64,000 nucleotides of DNA from Drosophila pseudoobscura. Lineage: Eukaryota; Arthropoda; Insecta; Diptera; Drosophilidae. The position numbers and the translations under genes are program-made. Below are positions 35,501 to 47,136 of the stretch, one piece after another. The notes beneath the pieces are model-generated. The model was not told the origin of the DNA and ran no database searches. It was given only the letters and a program-made list of their open reading frames with translations. The DNA lies in contig NC_046679.1 in the NCBI RefSeq assembly GCF_009870125.1, positions 806,001 to 870,000 of the forward strand, given 5' to 3'. Position 1 is the first letter of the stretch; every line of letters starts with the position of its first letter.

Positions 35501-36361
35501 ACTATCGCAAGGTATTTGGTATGGCGTGTATCCCCATCGTTACATTATCCATCGTTCCGAATCACTGCCTAATCCTAATCACTGCTTCACCAACGGAAAC
35601 GAAGGCAGTGCGTGTTTGATACCACTTGGGCCTAACTTGTCCCAATTTGCGACTTACTAAACACTAAATTGACTTCATTTGGCAACACACAAATCGTAGT
35701 AAGAGTTAGTCCTGTTTGAACGAATGAAATTTGCATGCCCAACCCCCTCTGCCTCCGCCCCTATCCGCTCCTTTCAAATCTGTTTCAATTTGTTCGTTTT
35801 AAACGATTGTCGATATTTGCGTACTTAACCCGAATCCCCCTTCTTCCCGTCTCTCCCGTCGACAGGTCGAGGTCATGCCGTGGGTGAGCAGCAAGCACAA
35901 CATGGGCTTCGCCTTTAACCGCACCACCTGGACGAACATAAGGAGGTGCGCCCGTCATTTCTGCACTTACGACGACTACAACTGGGACTGGTCGCTGCAG
36001 CACGTCTCCCAGCAGTGCCTGCAGCGCAAGCTGCATGCCATGATAATCAAGGGCCCGCGAGTCTTTCACATTGGCGAATGGTGAGCAAGAGAGAGCCCTG
36101 TGCTTCCATTTTTAATCTAAGCGATTTCTCTTTTGCAGTGGCGTTCATCACAAGAATAAGAACTGCGAGTCCAACCAAGTCATCTCGAAGGTTCAGCACG
36201 TTCTGAAGATAGCTCGCACCTCGCATCAGCTCTTTCCCCGCTCGCTCACCCTGACGGTGCCCAGTCTGAGTAAGAAGACCAAGCTGCGCAAGGGCAACGG
36301 CGGATGGGGCGACCTGCGAGACCATGAACTGTGTCTGAACATGACGCTGCCAACGCGGTAG
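32540..36361 (+). CDS. Mgat2: Alpha-1,6-mannosyl-glycoprotein 2-beta-GlcNAc-transferase (GnT-II)
   Basis: Constitutive exons 32540-32633, 32700-32852, 32911-33095, 33158-33399, 33455-33600, 33663-33823, 35866-36080 and 36139-36361 give 472 residues. It is a type II Golgi membrane protein: a short basic cytoplasmic tail (MGRKRNNFYM), then a transmembrane anchor SIFLLALCIFGLLQ. GnT-II landmarks are RITYLRHLIVSL, SHDYYDEDIN, the metal/nucleotide site FLEEDHYV, CNVLSLGTY, HNMGFAFNR, FCTYDDYNWDWSLQ, GVHHKN and NGGWGDLRDHELC near the end. The enzyme adds GlcNAc to the alpha-1,6 arm, making biantennary N-glycans after GnT-I and mannosidase II. Two phase-0 candidate exons lie between constitutive exons 6 and 7 (listed separately) and would lengthen the protein within the catalytic domain. 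Confidence 0.93.
34522..34989 (+). other. Candidate in-frame cassette exon A of Mgat2 (Asn/Ser-rich)
   Basis: 468 bases, 156 codons without a stop, bounded by acceptor CACGCAG and a GTAGCC donor, phase 0 on both sides like the flanking exons. It encodes a low-complexity Asn/Ser/Thr-rich segment beginning TNKKSYASSLIS, with a poly-Asn run, and ending YSVYQK. Inclusion would insert it between TYHSK and VEVMPW of the catalytic domain. Alternatively it is only an open intronic stretch. Confidence 0.5.
34584..34634. repeat. AAT/AAC trinucleotide repeat (poly-Asn if translated)
   Basis: About 16 consecutive AAT or AAC triplets inside candidate cassette exon A. Synonymous mixing of the two codons is what selection on a protein run, or simple imperfect slippage, could give. 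Confidence 0.7.
35449..35511 (+). other. Candidate in-frame cassette exon B of Mgat2 (21 codons)
   Basis: 63 bases with a good acceptor (CCCTCCAG) and donor AAG/GTATTT, phase 0 at both ends and open throughout. It encodes IHARVRLVKIDSQSIINDYR plus a final Lys. The balanced, non-repetitive composition makes it more protein-like than exon A. It sits between the same catalytic exons. Confidence 0.55.
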
Positions 36362-37126
36362 AGGAGGAGGCCAAAGGACTAAGCTCCAGCATTGAATACG
36401 AGTATAATATCTAGTTAGAGCTATTAGGAAGTAGCCTTAAATATGGTAACACTCAACCAGATTATGCACTGTGTATCAGTGAAGTAACCTAACCGCAAGT
36501 AATCGAAGCCAAGACAAGTTGTGCATCAGTTGCGCCTCCAAAGACCCTCCACGGGCGCGGCACAAATTCCTAGTATAAGTAATCCTCCTCTAGTCACCGG
36601 CCATATGCCAACCAAAACAACTCTAAACCCCCCATATTCGAATCCTTTCTGTGCTGTTTGCTCTTCGGTTTGGTAAAAATTACTTTGTATTGTTTGGGCT
36701 CCGTCCACAGTAATGGCGAAAAGGTCCCAAGCACCGCTTACGACTCATATTAATACTTATACAACTCACTCGAATCGTCTATCGTAGTCCCAAAATGTGC
36801 CGAATCCTCCGTTTCGTAAATGGTCGAGTTTAGAGGTAGAGACAGGAGAGCAAGCAGTAAATCGCATAAACTAGTCATAGCACATGCGCCTAGAACCCCA
36901 GCGCATTAGAACAATATAACTAGCTCTTTGATAACTTATTGTATAACGTTTTAAGCCTGTAAATAGAAATCTTTTGTTGTATAAATTACATAAGGTCTTT
37001 TTAATACACATACGTACATACATACATAATGTATTTAACTAATGTAATCTGTTATTTTCTAATTGTTAGTCGAATGCGCTTTTATGTACTAGGAATTTTT
37101 GATCATTTGAACGAGTAATCTTAGCG

Positions 37127-37132
37127 AATAAA
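37127..37132 (+). terminator. Poly(A) signal AATAAA of Mgat2
   Basis: Canonical hexamer in an AT-rich context, the best candidate after the stop at 36361. Confidence 0.5.
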
Positions 37133-37560
37133 AGCCAAGTGAACGCTGAACCAATCTACACACTCATTCACTTTCACCCTACAGCTCGGTTGCACATGAG
37201 TGAGGAAATGTATAGCGCATATGCACAGGATTGACGAACCCGTCTGCTGACAGGTTGGAGCCTTTCTCTACTTCTTTGCATTCATGTTCAAACACACAAT
37301 ATCCACAAGAAACCGTGGAATGCCTCCGCCTACGTGCCGGAGAAGATCACAGCGGTGGCAAGCAGATATGTGGGTGGCAAATATGCGCCAATTGTAGCTG
37401 TTGCCACCGACTGCAAACCCACAACCAGCCACATGCATGTATGTACGTCTTTGGTATATAAATTTGGTAAACGTCTGGAACCATTATTTACGTCCATCTG
37501 AAGATACGAAATACTTTGTTGAATATTTGCAGTTTCAAGTTTAAATTTGCCGGGCGATAC

Positions 37561-37588
37561 CATCGATGGTCTGGCGAAACCATCGATG
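37561..37588. promoter_or_regulatory. Paired CATCGATG motifs upstream of the CoA hydrolase gene
   Basis: Two copies of CATCGATG (37561-37568, 37581-37588), each within a repeated ACCATCGATG context. They resemble the DRE-like cluster at 29732-29751. A promoter role is inferred. Confidence 0.4.
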
Positions 37589-38010
37589 TTCGGCGTATTT
37601 TCCAGCCCTGGATGGCGCTATTAGATTTTTTGACAACACTACTTTGAAACTTAGTAATATTTTGGAAACCAAAACAAACAAAACAAAAAAAATCGTAGAT
37701 CCTAAACAAATGTCCCCAAAATAAAGGAACGTGGTGGCTGGAGCAGCGAGGAGGTTGAGGACCTAGGACGTTCGATTGCACAAATTCATGCTTTTCTTGC
37801 TTGGAAATTTCCGGCCCTGGTATTCGCGGTCGACGTTAGTTGCAAACGCGCAGCTGGAGCAACAACAACGCAGAGTTTTGATACTGGCAGCGCACAATCA
37901 GCGATTCAACGGACTGCCATCGCCATCTCAGAACACAAAGTGATTTAATAAGCTCTTGCCTGTTCGTTCTTTCGGTTTGAGTGCGTGAGAGTGTCTCTAT
38001 AGCTGCAATC

Positions 38011-41000
38011 ATGAGCAAGCAACTGGCGCGCCGTGTTGGCCAGATCAACAAATTCCTGGCCGTAGCATCGCCAAACGCTGCATCCACCCACAACACGTAC
38101 TTCACCTATGTGCGTGAGCTGTCGCATCCCATCGCCCGTGACCCGCCAATTGTTCCGGTCGAGGAGGCTGTCTCCTGCATCAAGTCGGGTGAGTGCATGC
38201 CGAGAGGATTGCCCTTGTAGCTGCGCCCACGAGAGCCCCTTGGCCTTTGCTGCTGACCCGTAAACTCAGTTTTCAGTACATATAGAATGGCAACGATTTT
38301 GGTTATGTAATGTTTTGGCGTTCTAGTGGGCTTGTTTAGGAAAAAATAATGGAAATGAAAATGGGACGCGGAGCAGGGCAGTGGCAGTCGTATGCAAATG
38401 TAATCCATGGGTGTGTGTGTAGTAGTTGGACTACTTTGAGCACAAGGCCCAAGGGAGGGCACTTACATGCACGTATAGGGTGTTCAATAGCTTTGACAGA
38501 ATCAAATTGACCGTGATTATCGTCATTGTTGAGTGCTTAAGCTATCAGTTACTTATTTACCCTCCTTACATACTACTAGAAATGTGGTCCGCAACATACA
38601 AATCTAGAATTTCCGTCGAACTGCAGGCGGGGGTCATTAACTGTACATCTGTACATACACGGTGGCTACAGTGGAGCGTCGTATGTAGATTATATTTTTA
38701 GTTTGCCAAAGTTGTACTTTGTACCCTCGCCTGAAACAGCAACAACAGCTACAACAGCAGCAGCAAGCTGAGCTTATGCCGCAAGAACGAACATCGCTCA
38801 CACACACACACACACACGCAGAGAACGGAATCCACACAACCGGCTATCGTCGTCGCCGTCGCTGTCGGCAGCTGTGCTGATAAGAGCTAATAACATTTAA
38901 CACAGCTTCTTATGTAATGACTATCAGTGGGCAGGTGAACTAGTGTGTATGTGTGCGTGGGTGCTCGTGTTATTTAGCAAATTATAAATTATAAATTCCG
39001 TACTTTGTGGTCACAGAACAACAGGATAATCAGAAGCAGCTGACCCCCCGTACGCAGCATTGCTTTGATTAATTTCAATTTAGGCAATTGGGCGACTTTT
39101 GCCATGCAATCAATTGAGACCGTTAGCCCCCACTCCCCGCCCACAATTCACCGGGTAATAATCAATGCTTAGCACTTCGAAGGCCTCCCTCATCAGCAGG
39201 CCCATGCAAATTGATAAAAATTGATGTGTGGGGCGCCACACCACCACCCCACCACACAGCAAGAGCAACAACATCATCTACATATGCATGTGTGATATGT
39301 GTATGCGTATGTATGTATGCATATGTCGAGCAGCTCTCTCGCTTGCCGTCACTATTGGGTCCCGTTGCCTCTAATTTTAGCCAAATTCACCAACGCAGGC
39401 CACGGGCCACGCAAAATCTACTACGTAATTTGGTTGGAAATCTTTTTCGTGTGGCACGTTTCTGGCAGATACAATTTTGGCACTTGTATAGTAATCATTG
39501 CCTACACTGAAACCAGTTCTCCCCGAAACTCGTCCCAAGGTTATGTGGGAAACTTTCTTATAATTTCAATTGGCGGGGCTGACCCGCTGCTGCAGATAAG
39601 AATTTCACATATCGGATGATTTGTCATGACGTTAAAAGGGGCTCGTAAGAGAGGTGCTGCACATTGGTGTTGACGCCATTGCCCGTCTCATCGGTCATGC
39701 CATAGAGAGCCGAGTGCTGCAGAAATAGATCATTCAATAGTTATACACTTTCTGGGAAGCGCTTCCCATGTATTTACAAGCATTTAATATGGTCACGCGA
39801 CATACACTATAGAACTGTGGCCCGTTATTACTAACACACAAAGGCGGCAATCTCTCTACTCCCCCTCCCACCCGAACAAACATCTTGAGAGCTTTCAAGA
39901 GCCACGACAAAGGAAAGCTTTGATCGCTAGATTAGAGAGCAGATTCTGCTCGGAGCGGATACGATTGTTATCAGTTATTCACTTAATCAGTTAGTCACGC
40001 GACTGAGCTTCAATTAACTTCGAGAATATTTTCTAAAATGTTAATGATTGCTCGCTTCTTTTACCAGGGGACACGGTGTTTGCCCAGGGGGCTGCCGCCA
40101 CACCTGTCGCCCTCCTGAACGCAATGTCTCTGCATGGAAAGTGCAACAAGCTGAAGGACGTCACCGTTTGTCACATGCACACGGAGGGTCCGGGAGAGTA
40201 TTGCAAGCCCGAGTACAAGGACATTTTCCGCTCCAACTCCTTGTTCATGGGCGCCAACGTGCGCAAAGCTGTGGCCGAGGGACGTGGCGACAACGTGCCC
40301 ATCTTCCTTCATGAAATTCCTCTGCTGTTCTACAAGAAGATCATCAAGCCCGATGTGTCCCTAATCCACGTGTCGCCGCCAGACAACCATGGCTACTGCT
40401 CGCTCGGCACCAGCGTCGACTGCGTCCGCGCGGCTCTGCTCAACTCAAAGATGATTGTTGGTAAGTGGCTCGCAGAGCGATAAGCCCTCTCGAGTGCTGT
40501 GAATTATATTCTGGTTCTGTGCAGCTCAAATAAACCCCAAGATGCCGCGAACTTTCGGTGATGCCATCATCCACAAATCGCACTTTGACTTTGCCGTCGA
40601 GGTGAACGACAACCTGCCGCAGCACGGCACTGGAAAGATCTCTGCCGTGGAGCAGAAGATTGGCAAACTGATTGCCGAGAATCTGGTCAAGGATGGAGCC
40701 ACCCTGCAGATGGGTATTGGCAGCATTCCCGACGCCGTTCTGGCCGCCCTGCACAACCACAAGGACCTGGGCATCCACTCCGAGATGTTTGCCAACGGAG
40801 TGGTCGAGCTGGTCAAGAAGGGCTGCGTCACCAACAGCAAGAAGAAGATGCATCAGGGAAGGATTGTGGGTTCCTTCCTCATCGGAGATCAGGCCCTGTA
40901 CGACTTTGTCAACGACAATCCCTTCATCGGTAAGCTACACACATATTCCTGCGAACATAAGACATATTTCCATCCTCCTCTTCTGTTAGAAATGTACGGC

Positions 41001-41444
41001 ATCGACTACGTGAACAACACCAGCATCGTGAAGCAGCAGCCCCGCATGACGGCCATCAACAGCTGCATTGAGGTGGACCTGACTGGTCAGGTCTGCTCCG
41101 ACTCCATTGGCACGCGCTTCTTCTCCGGCTTCGGCGGACAGGTGGACTTTATCCGCGGAGCCGCCGAGGGTCTGGACGGCCTGGGTGTGCCCATCATTGC
41201 CATGCCCTCGACCACCAAGAATGGAGAGAGCAAGATTGTGCCCACGCTGAAGCCAGGCGCCGGCGTCGTCACCTCCCGGGCCCACGTGCACTACGTCGTC
41301 ACGGAGCACGGCATTGCGTCGCTGTTTGGCAAGAATGTGCGCCAGCGCATGTACGAACTGATCCAGATATCCGACCCCAAGCACCGCGAGACCCTCGAGA
41401 AGGACTGCTTCGAGCGCATCAAGGTGATGCCATCGCCGAATTAA
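38011..41444 (+). CDS. Acetyl-CoA hydrolase / CoA-transferase family enzyme, mitochondrial
   Basis: Four exons, 38011-38188, 40068-40460, 40525-40929 and 40990-41444, encode 476 residues. The 4-hydroxybutyrate CoA-transferase/acetyl-CoA hydrolase fold is recognised by GDTVFAQGAAATP near residue 60, HVSPPDNHGYCSLGTSVD, LQMGIGSIPDAVL, LGIHSEMF, SGFGGQVDFIRGA and the C-terminal VTEHGIASLFGKN. The EHG glutamate is in the region holding the catalytic Glu that forms the enzyme-CoA thioester in this family. The N-terminus (MSKQLARRVGQINKFLA) is basic and amphipathic, compatible with mitochondrial import. It probably handles short-chain acyl-CoA and acetate; the exact acyl acceptor cannot be read from sequence. 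Likely counterpart of D. melanogaster CG7920 (name from memory). Confidence 0.88.
38189..40067 (+). other. Intron 1 of the CoA hydrolase gene
   Basis: 1.9 kb, GTGAGT to TACCAG. No gene is visible. It includes a CA repeat at about 38798-38818. Confidence 0.6.
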
Positions 41445-42147
41445 TCTATCCAAATCTTCGATGAGAGTAGAAACATTTTCAATGTGGCCTGAATCCGAAA
41501 TCAGAAATCCGTAATCCGTAAACGCATTCCCGAAATTGTTTGCAGTCTGACTTTGATAGCACTTTATAGCAGCGACCCGATGATAAGATAAGATCTGGCA
41601 CTACCAAAATTGAGATGGCGTAATAAAACGAATTCATGTGAGGAATACTCGAAAAATTTCATTTAAATACCGACGACAGTTTAATTTCATACCACATCTA
41701 TGAAGTAGGGGAAGGAGGAGGTTTCCGTGTTAGTTTTAAGGTGTTTAGTTTAGTGTTTAGTTATATACAGTACAAGTCTGTGTCTTCGGTTCGGTTAGTG
41801 AGTTATGCTTCTGGGGAGTGCCTGTCCGGGCGCTGTTTAAGGACCTTTCCGCTTAAGATTACACGAGACGAGCACACAACGTTTTGTCTTTGAACTGAAT
41901 GTAAATGTAAAGTTAAGGATAAGTGGTTAAAAGTTTTTGTTTAGGTTTAGGTGAGGGCGCTGTTCTCGTTTAAAAGTTCAAAAGGAACTAAATTGTATTC
42001 TCAGTATGTATCGTATCGTATCGTATAGTATTGTAAAATAGGGCCTAAAACACTTTGTTGCTTGTTAAATCTACACGTGAAGAATAGCTTAAACCATCAT
42101 CGATGGATGGTTGACGATTTACGATGATTTTAGATTTGCTTTCCGGT
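41445..42147. other. Convergent 3' region between CoA hydrolase gene and Nlp
   Basis: Non-coding. AATAAA at 41622-41627 (plus) suits the CoA hydrolase mRNA. The remainder is probably the Nlp 3' UTR on the minus strand. Confidence 0.5.
41622..41627 (+). terminator. Poly(A) signal AATAAA of the CoA hydrolase gene
   Basis: Canonical hexamer 178 bases after the stop codon. Confidence 0.5.
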
Positions 42148-45100
42148 TTACTTCTTCTTGTTGTTCTTGGCGTTTTTATCGCCGGCAGCGGCTGCGGCGT
42201 TCTGCTCGATCTTGGCCCGCTTCTTTGGGTGCTCGTCCTCCTCGTCCTCGGCCACATCGTCCTCCTCGTCCTCCTCCTCCATGTCGACCACCTCGACGTC
42301 GTCCTTGATGTTGTGGCCGTGAATGTACACGGGTCCACTGCCCTTGATCAGCTTGAACGTGACCTTGGACTCGTAGAACTCCACATCTGGATTGACGGCG
42401 CGCGTCTCGCCAGCCTTCAAGACGGCAATCGGAATTTGCACAGAGTCCTTCACTGTGTTGACCTGCGTAAGAGAATGGAGTCGTATTCGTTTGATTATGC
42501 TGATGGAACAGATAGATAGACGGATAGATACAAGCTTCAAGTGGCTCAGAGACAGTTGCTGCCTTTGCAGACTACATTTCTAATTTCTTATTCGAACAGC
42601 ACTCGACACGATACGCGCCGTCCCCCCTTCGGAGCCACCATGGAGCCACACATCTGTGGTCGCTGGCTTTATCGCTTCTCTAATCATTGTCAGTCGACCC
42701 GCCGTCGAGCGCCTTCCCCAAAACCGTACCGTACCCTACGTCCCATGATAACCGTCTCTCGTCTCTGCTGGTCTGCTGCTCTGCTGGGGCTATGCCCCGC
42801 ATTCAGCCATAGTTTTTGCGCTTGACCATTCGCTGGCCCACGCTTGTGCGGAACGGTTCGGTTCAGTTTGGCCCCTACACCCCACTTACAAGAAATTTAT
42901 CAACTGCACTCTCACTTGAGTGCCAATAAATAAATACCTGGCGGCCCTCCTCCTCTGACCGAAACTAACAAGTGGCCGCTAATTAAAATCATCTAGCGAA
43001 ACGTGTAAAATATAACTCAAAGCCACGACACTCCCCCTTGCGAGTCCAGATTGTCAGCATGCGCGATAATGAAGGTACGTACTACGTCGAGAGCACACAT
43101 TTAGCAGTGAAAGTAGATCCCTAGCCTGCCATCTCTAGAATGGGATACCATTCTGTCCTCCAGGCTACATGTGCCAGCCGCCCTCAAGGTAGAGCTTCGG
43201 CCTAGCCTGCCTATCAGATCAAAGGAGAATAAACGCCTTTCCCCACATTTTCATATCCATCATCGCGAGGGGATCATAATATCATAGAAAGGAATTCCCA
43301 ATTAAAAGCGAAACAGGAGGACTAGTTTGCCCGGCGACAGAATAATCCAGTGTGTGCTTTCGAACGCTGATAGACAGGCGCGCTTCCTCTTGGCTAAAGT
43401 TGTCCATCAAGCTGTCCCCAGCACAAATCACAAGACAACGGAATGGTGCGAAATGGCCGAAGGAATTCATTAGCGCACTTCAGGCCGCAGAAGATCAGGC
43501 CCGGCGATTATGGGTGTGACTGCGATTAGGAATCTCTGTACTTTTTCCCCAATCAAGCAATGACGCAGACACCATGACATCAAGACCACGACGGACCCCA
43601 CACAGACGCAGAGACAGGCACAGGCCTATGTTGTATCTATTTGATTGGTCTACAAATGTGCTTCCAGAACCTGATCTCTATCGGGAGCGCCTGCCGAATG
43701 TGTGCGAGGCCGTGGGCACAAAGGCCCGTAGCTGCTGCAGCATGAGGAGCGTCCACCGCTTTCTGCCCGTCACAGATTGGCTGCCGAAGTACCAGCTGAA
43801 CTTTCTTCCGATGGACATTGTGGCGGGTCTGACGGTGGGCCTCACGGCTGTGCCGCAGGCCATAGCCTATGGGGTGGTGGCCGATCTGCCCCCCGCCTAC
43901 GGCCTCTACTCGGCTTTCATGGGCGGCTTCGTCTACATATTGCTGGGCACCTGCAAGGACATCACAGTGGGACCCACGGCGATCATGGCCCTAATGGTGC
44001 GGCCCTATGTGAACGGCAATCCGGACAATGCGGTCCTTCTCTGCTTCCTGTCTGGCTGCATTATCCTTTTGCTGGGTCTGCTCAATCTGGGCGTGCTCAT
44101 GCGCTTCATTTCGGTGCCGGTGACCACGGGATTCACGATGGCCGCCGCCATCACCATCGCCAGCGGGCAGATCAACAATCTGTTTGGCATATCAAGCAGC
44201 TCCACGGGGTTTCTCGACGCATGGATACACTTCTTCGGCCACATCAAGGAAACGCGCCGCAACGATGTCATTCTGGGATGCTGCACATTGCTTTTGTTGC
44301 TGCTCATGCGGGTAAGATCCGAAAGAGATTCCAACCCCGCCCCACCCCACTCAAGCTGTAATTCGGGATTTATCCTTGCAGAAAGTCAAAGACTTGCCCT
44401 GTGGCTACCGCAGTCTCTTGAAGTATCTGTCGCTCTCACGCAATGCCGTGGCCGTGTTCGTGGGCATCCTTCTCTGCTACCTGCTGAGCCGCGGCTCCGG
44501 GTCACTGCCGTTCCTCGTGAGCGGCAGCATCACATCGGGCCTGCCCCCATTCCGGCCGCCGCCATTCCACACGCAAGATCCAGCTTCCGGAGAGCCCATT
44601 ACCTTCGGAGGCATGGTCTCGAACGTTGGCTCTGCCCTGGTGTCCATTCCCCTGCTGTCCATACTGGAGAGCGTTGCAGTGGCAAAGGCTTTCTGTGAGT
44701 ACTGCTACTGGCGTCGTTTCAAGCGTTACTGATTGCTCTTTTAGCCAAGGGAAAGATCGTGAATGCCTCGCAGGAGATGATTGCTCTGGGCATGAGCAAC
44801 GTGCTCAGCAGCTTCTTCCTGTCGATGCCCATCACGGGCTCCTTCACGCGGTCAGCCATTAACAACGCCAGCGGCGTGAAGACCCCACTGGGTGGCGCCG
44901 TCACAGGCGCCCTTGTCCTCATGACCCTCGCCTTTCTCACCTCCACGTTCGCCTACATCCCCAAGGCTACGCTGGCGGCCATCATTATAGCAGCCATGCT
45001 CTTTATGGTGGAATACGAGACCATAGCGGAGATCTGGCGAGCCAAGAGTGAGTAGGACCGGACTCCTTAGGAGTGCCTTGAATGTTACTTCTAATCTTTT

Positions 45101-46510
45101 GTAGAGCGCGATATGCTGCCCTTCCTGGTCACCGTCCTGTGCTGTGTGTTTTGGACGCTGGAGTATGGCATGGTAGTGGGCATCCTTTTCAATGCACTCT
45201 TCCTCCTGTACAAGAGCATGAAGCCGCAATTCCATTTGGAGACCCAAAAGGTATGACCAGATCAACCGGAACTTAAATATGCCACGAGCTTGCACTTCCT
45301 TCCTTCTCTGTGGCAGTACAACGGCATGGAGCTAAGCCTGGCCGATCTAAAGGGAAGCGTTGACTACTCGGCGGCGGAATATCTCAAGACTGCCATTTTA
45401 TCCCACGTGACGGGTCGGCAGGGAGCCATCACGTTGGTTGTCATCAAGGGAGACGAGATCGGTTCGATTGATACCACCGTAGCGCTGGTAAGTAATGCCG
45501 TCCATCCAGTCCAGTCACCTCACCACTCCACTAACCCACTGCGACTCTACAGAACCTCATTTCGCTGCGGGAAGACCTTGCGCTGCTCGACTGCAATCTC
45601 ATTTGCTGGAACTGGAGCGTACCGGCAGCGGGGGTGCTTTGCAGGATGGACAGCTCGACGCGTCAGATGCTAAAGTTCTCAAAGAGCTTCCCAGAACTAA
45701 TGGAATCACTCGAAAAAGAATCCGATTCAACGGTAAAGATATCCCAGATAGATGATTGAATACACAAGTCAATAAATGTGTGATAATCCTCTTTAAAGTC
45801 CCATATCAGTGTCTGCGTCTGTGTTTTTATTTGCATTTGTATCTGCGTACAGTTACTTATTAGTCGGGTGGATGTAGATGGAGGGGGGAGAGCATTCGGT
45901 GCAGATGTACAGACAAAAATTACCCTAACCCATGCCCTTGTCCATGAGAATAGAGAAACCGGTCCTTGCCCCGGCATAAAACACGGCAAAAAAAGGGGGG
46001 AAGAAGCAGAAGCAGAACCAAAAGGCAGACGGGTCGGCAGACAGACGCATGCGGCGCGCGCATACACACAGAATTTATGCACACTCACCTCCACCACGTT
46101 GAACTCATTATCCTTGGCTTCCGCGCCGAGCAGAATCTGTTTGATCACCAGCTTCTGGCCTCGTGCGTAGTCCTCGTCCACATCCCACGTCACGCTATTG
46201 CTTTCGGCGGTCAAAGTAACACCTGAAAATTAGATCATTGGTTCTTAGTACCCGCTTATGTTTAACAAGGGGGAGCACATGTATGTATCTGCTGTGGGTT
46301 TGTATGTACGCCCTGTACTATATGTGCACAGACACAGTAATTAGTCAGCGGCAACCTTGAACAAAAACACCGGCAAGCGGCGTCTGCAGCAGGCATTGCC
46401 CTTTCACACATGCACAACTCGAACCTCAAGACGCCTATTGCAGCTGCACTAGGATTAAATTGAACTCGGATAGGTCTATTATATTTACCATAGAAGGATT
46501 CTTCAGCCAT
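42148..46510 (-). CDS. Nlp: Nucleoplasmin-like histone chaperone
   Basis: Three exons on the minus strand, 46510-46489, 46222-46089 and 42462-42148, give 156 residues (D. melanogaster about 152). The core beta-barrel begins MAEESFYGVTLTAESNSVTW and includes DVDEDYARGQKLVIKQILLG, PIAVLKAGETRAVNPDVEF and GSGPVYIHGHN, which build the pentameric nucleoplasmin fold. An acidic tract rich in Glu/Asp (about 115-135) and a basic tail (KKRAKIE, KNNKKK) follow. It binds histones and protamine-like proteins and decondenses sperm chromatin in the egg. Its 3.6-kb second intron contains a complete SLC26 gene on the other strand. It is divergent from its paralogue Nph, 626 bases away. Confidence 0.95.
42463..43058. 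other. Nlp intron sequence before the nested transporter gene
   Basis: No coding sequence seen. It should contain the promoter and leader of the nested SLC26 gene starting at 43059. Confidence 0.45.
43059..45759 (+). CDS. SLC26/SulP anion (sulfate) transporter, nested in Nlp intron
   Basis: Seven exons, 43059-43074, 43668-44311, 44382-44694, 44745-45047, 45105-45250, 45317-45487 and 45553-45759, encode 599 residues. The SulP signature region lies around LNFLPMDIVAGLTVGLTAVPQAIAYG; multiple hydrophobic helices and GSFTRSAINNASG (SulP motif) follow. The last about 110 residues form a compact STAS domain beginning near YNGMELSLADLKGSVDY. It resembles sodium-independent sulfate/anion exchangers of the SLC26A11 type in the plasma or lysosomal membrane; the ion is not readable from sequence. 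The first coding exon is only 16 bases (MRDNE). An in-frame ATG at 43574 could start a longer exon 2. Likely counterpart of D. melanogaster CG7912 (name from memory). Confidence 0.88.
45760..46088. other. Nlp intron sequence after the nested gene
   Basis: Non-coding. An AATAAA lies at about 45771-45776 just past the transporter stop and would end its mRNA well before Nlp exon 2. Confidence 0.5.
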
Positions 46511-47136
46511 TGCAGTTATTTGGTTGATATTAATTTAAAAGAATCGAGCGTCGAACACGTGTTGAGCAAAAAATTTGCAAAATGGTAGCTAGAAGTGCAA
46601 GACGACTGATAACATCGGGGGTGGTAGTAGTGTTGGTCACTATCGATGTTTCTCCACTTATCGGCATGCTTTAGCCGAATCATTGTTGGGTACAGTCTGG
46701 AGATTCCAGAAATTTATTATAATACAATTTGTTTATTTAAACAATCAGGACTTCGATCTACATCACGGATTGGTCAACGACGTCCCAAAATGAGATTTCT
46801 ACGTGATTTTTCATGAAAACCAGGGATGGAAGCAAATCATCGGCAAGATGTCATACAGAAGAGAAAGGTTTTAACAGGCTGATAAAAGTATTTCACATAT
46901 TAATAATTTATACAGAGGCGAAACACGTTAGAACTGTATGTATTTAGAATAAATATTTCCATTTTCATCAAGTTCACGTGAATATCGATTAAATGCTCTC
47001 GTCAGTTTTTGAAGGTTTGCCAACCCTAGTCAACGCTTCAATATCATCATCACCGCCATCATTACGGGCACGTGTAAGAGTACAAAAAATTTCTTTCAAT
47101 AATTGACTGTACAACCGTGTGATACAAGAACTACAA
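46511..47136. promoter_or_regulatory. Divergent promoter region of Nlp and Nph
   Basis: 626 bases between the start codons of two paralogues transcribed away from each other. It contains ACTATCGATG near 46639-46648 and TATCGATT near 46983-46990, both one step from the DRE consensus. Both genes are probably driven from here; individual start sites are not resolved. Confidence 0.5.

Larger units (their letters stand above)
36362..38010. other. Mgat2 3' UTR and promoter of the CoA hydrolase gene
   Basis: Non-coding. AATAAA at 37127-37132 would end Mgat2 with a 3' UTR of about 770 bases. Two CATCGATG motifs at 37561-37568 and 37581-37588 precede the next gene. Confidence 0.55.
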
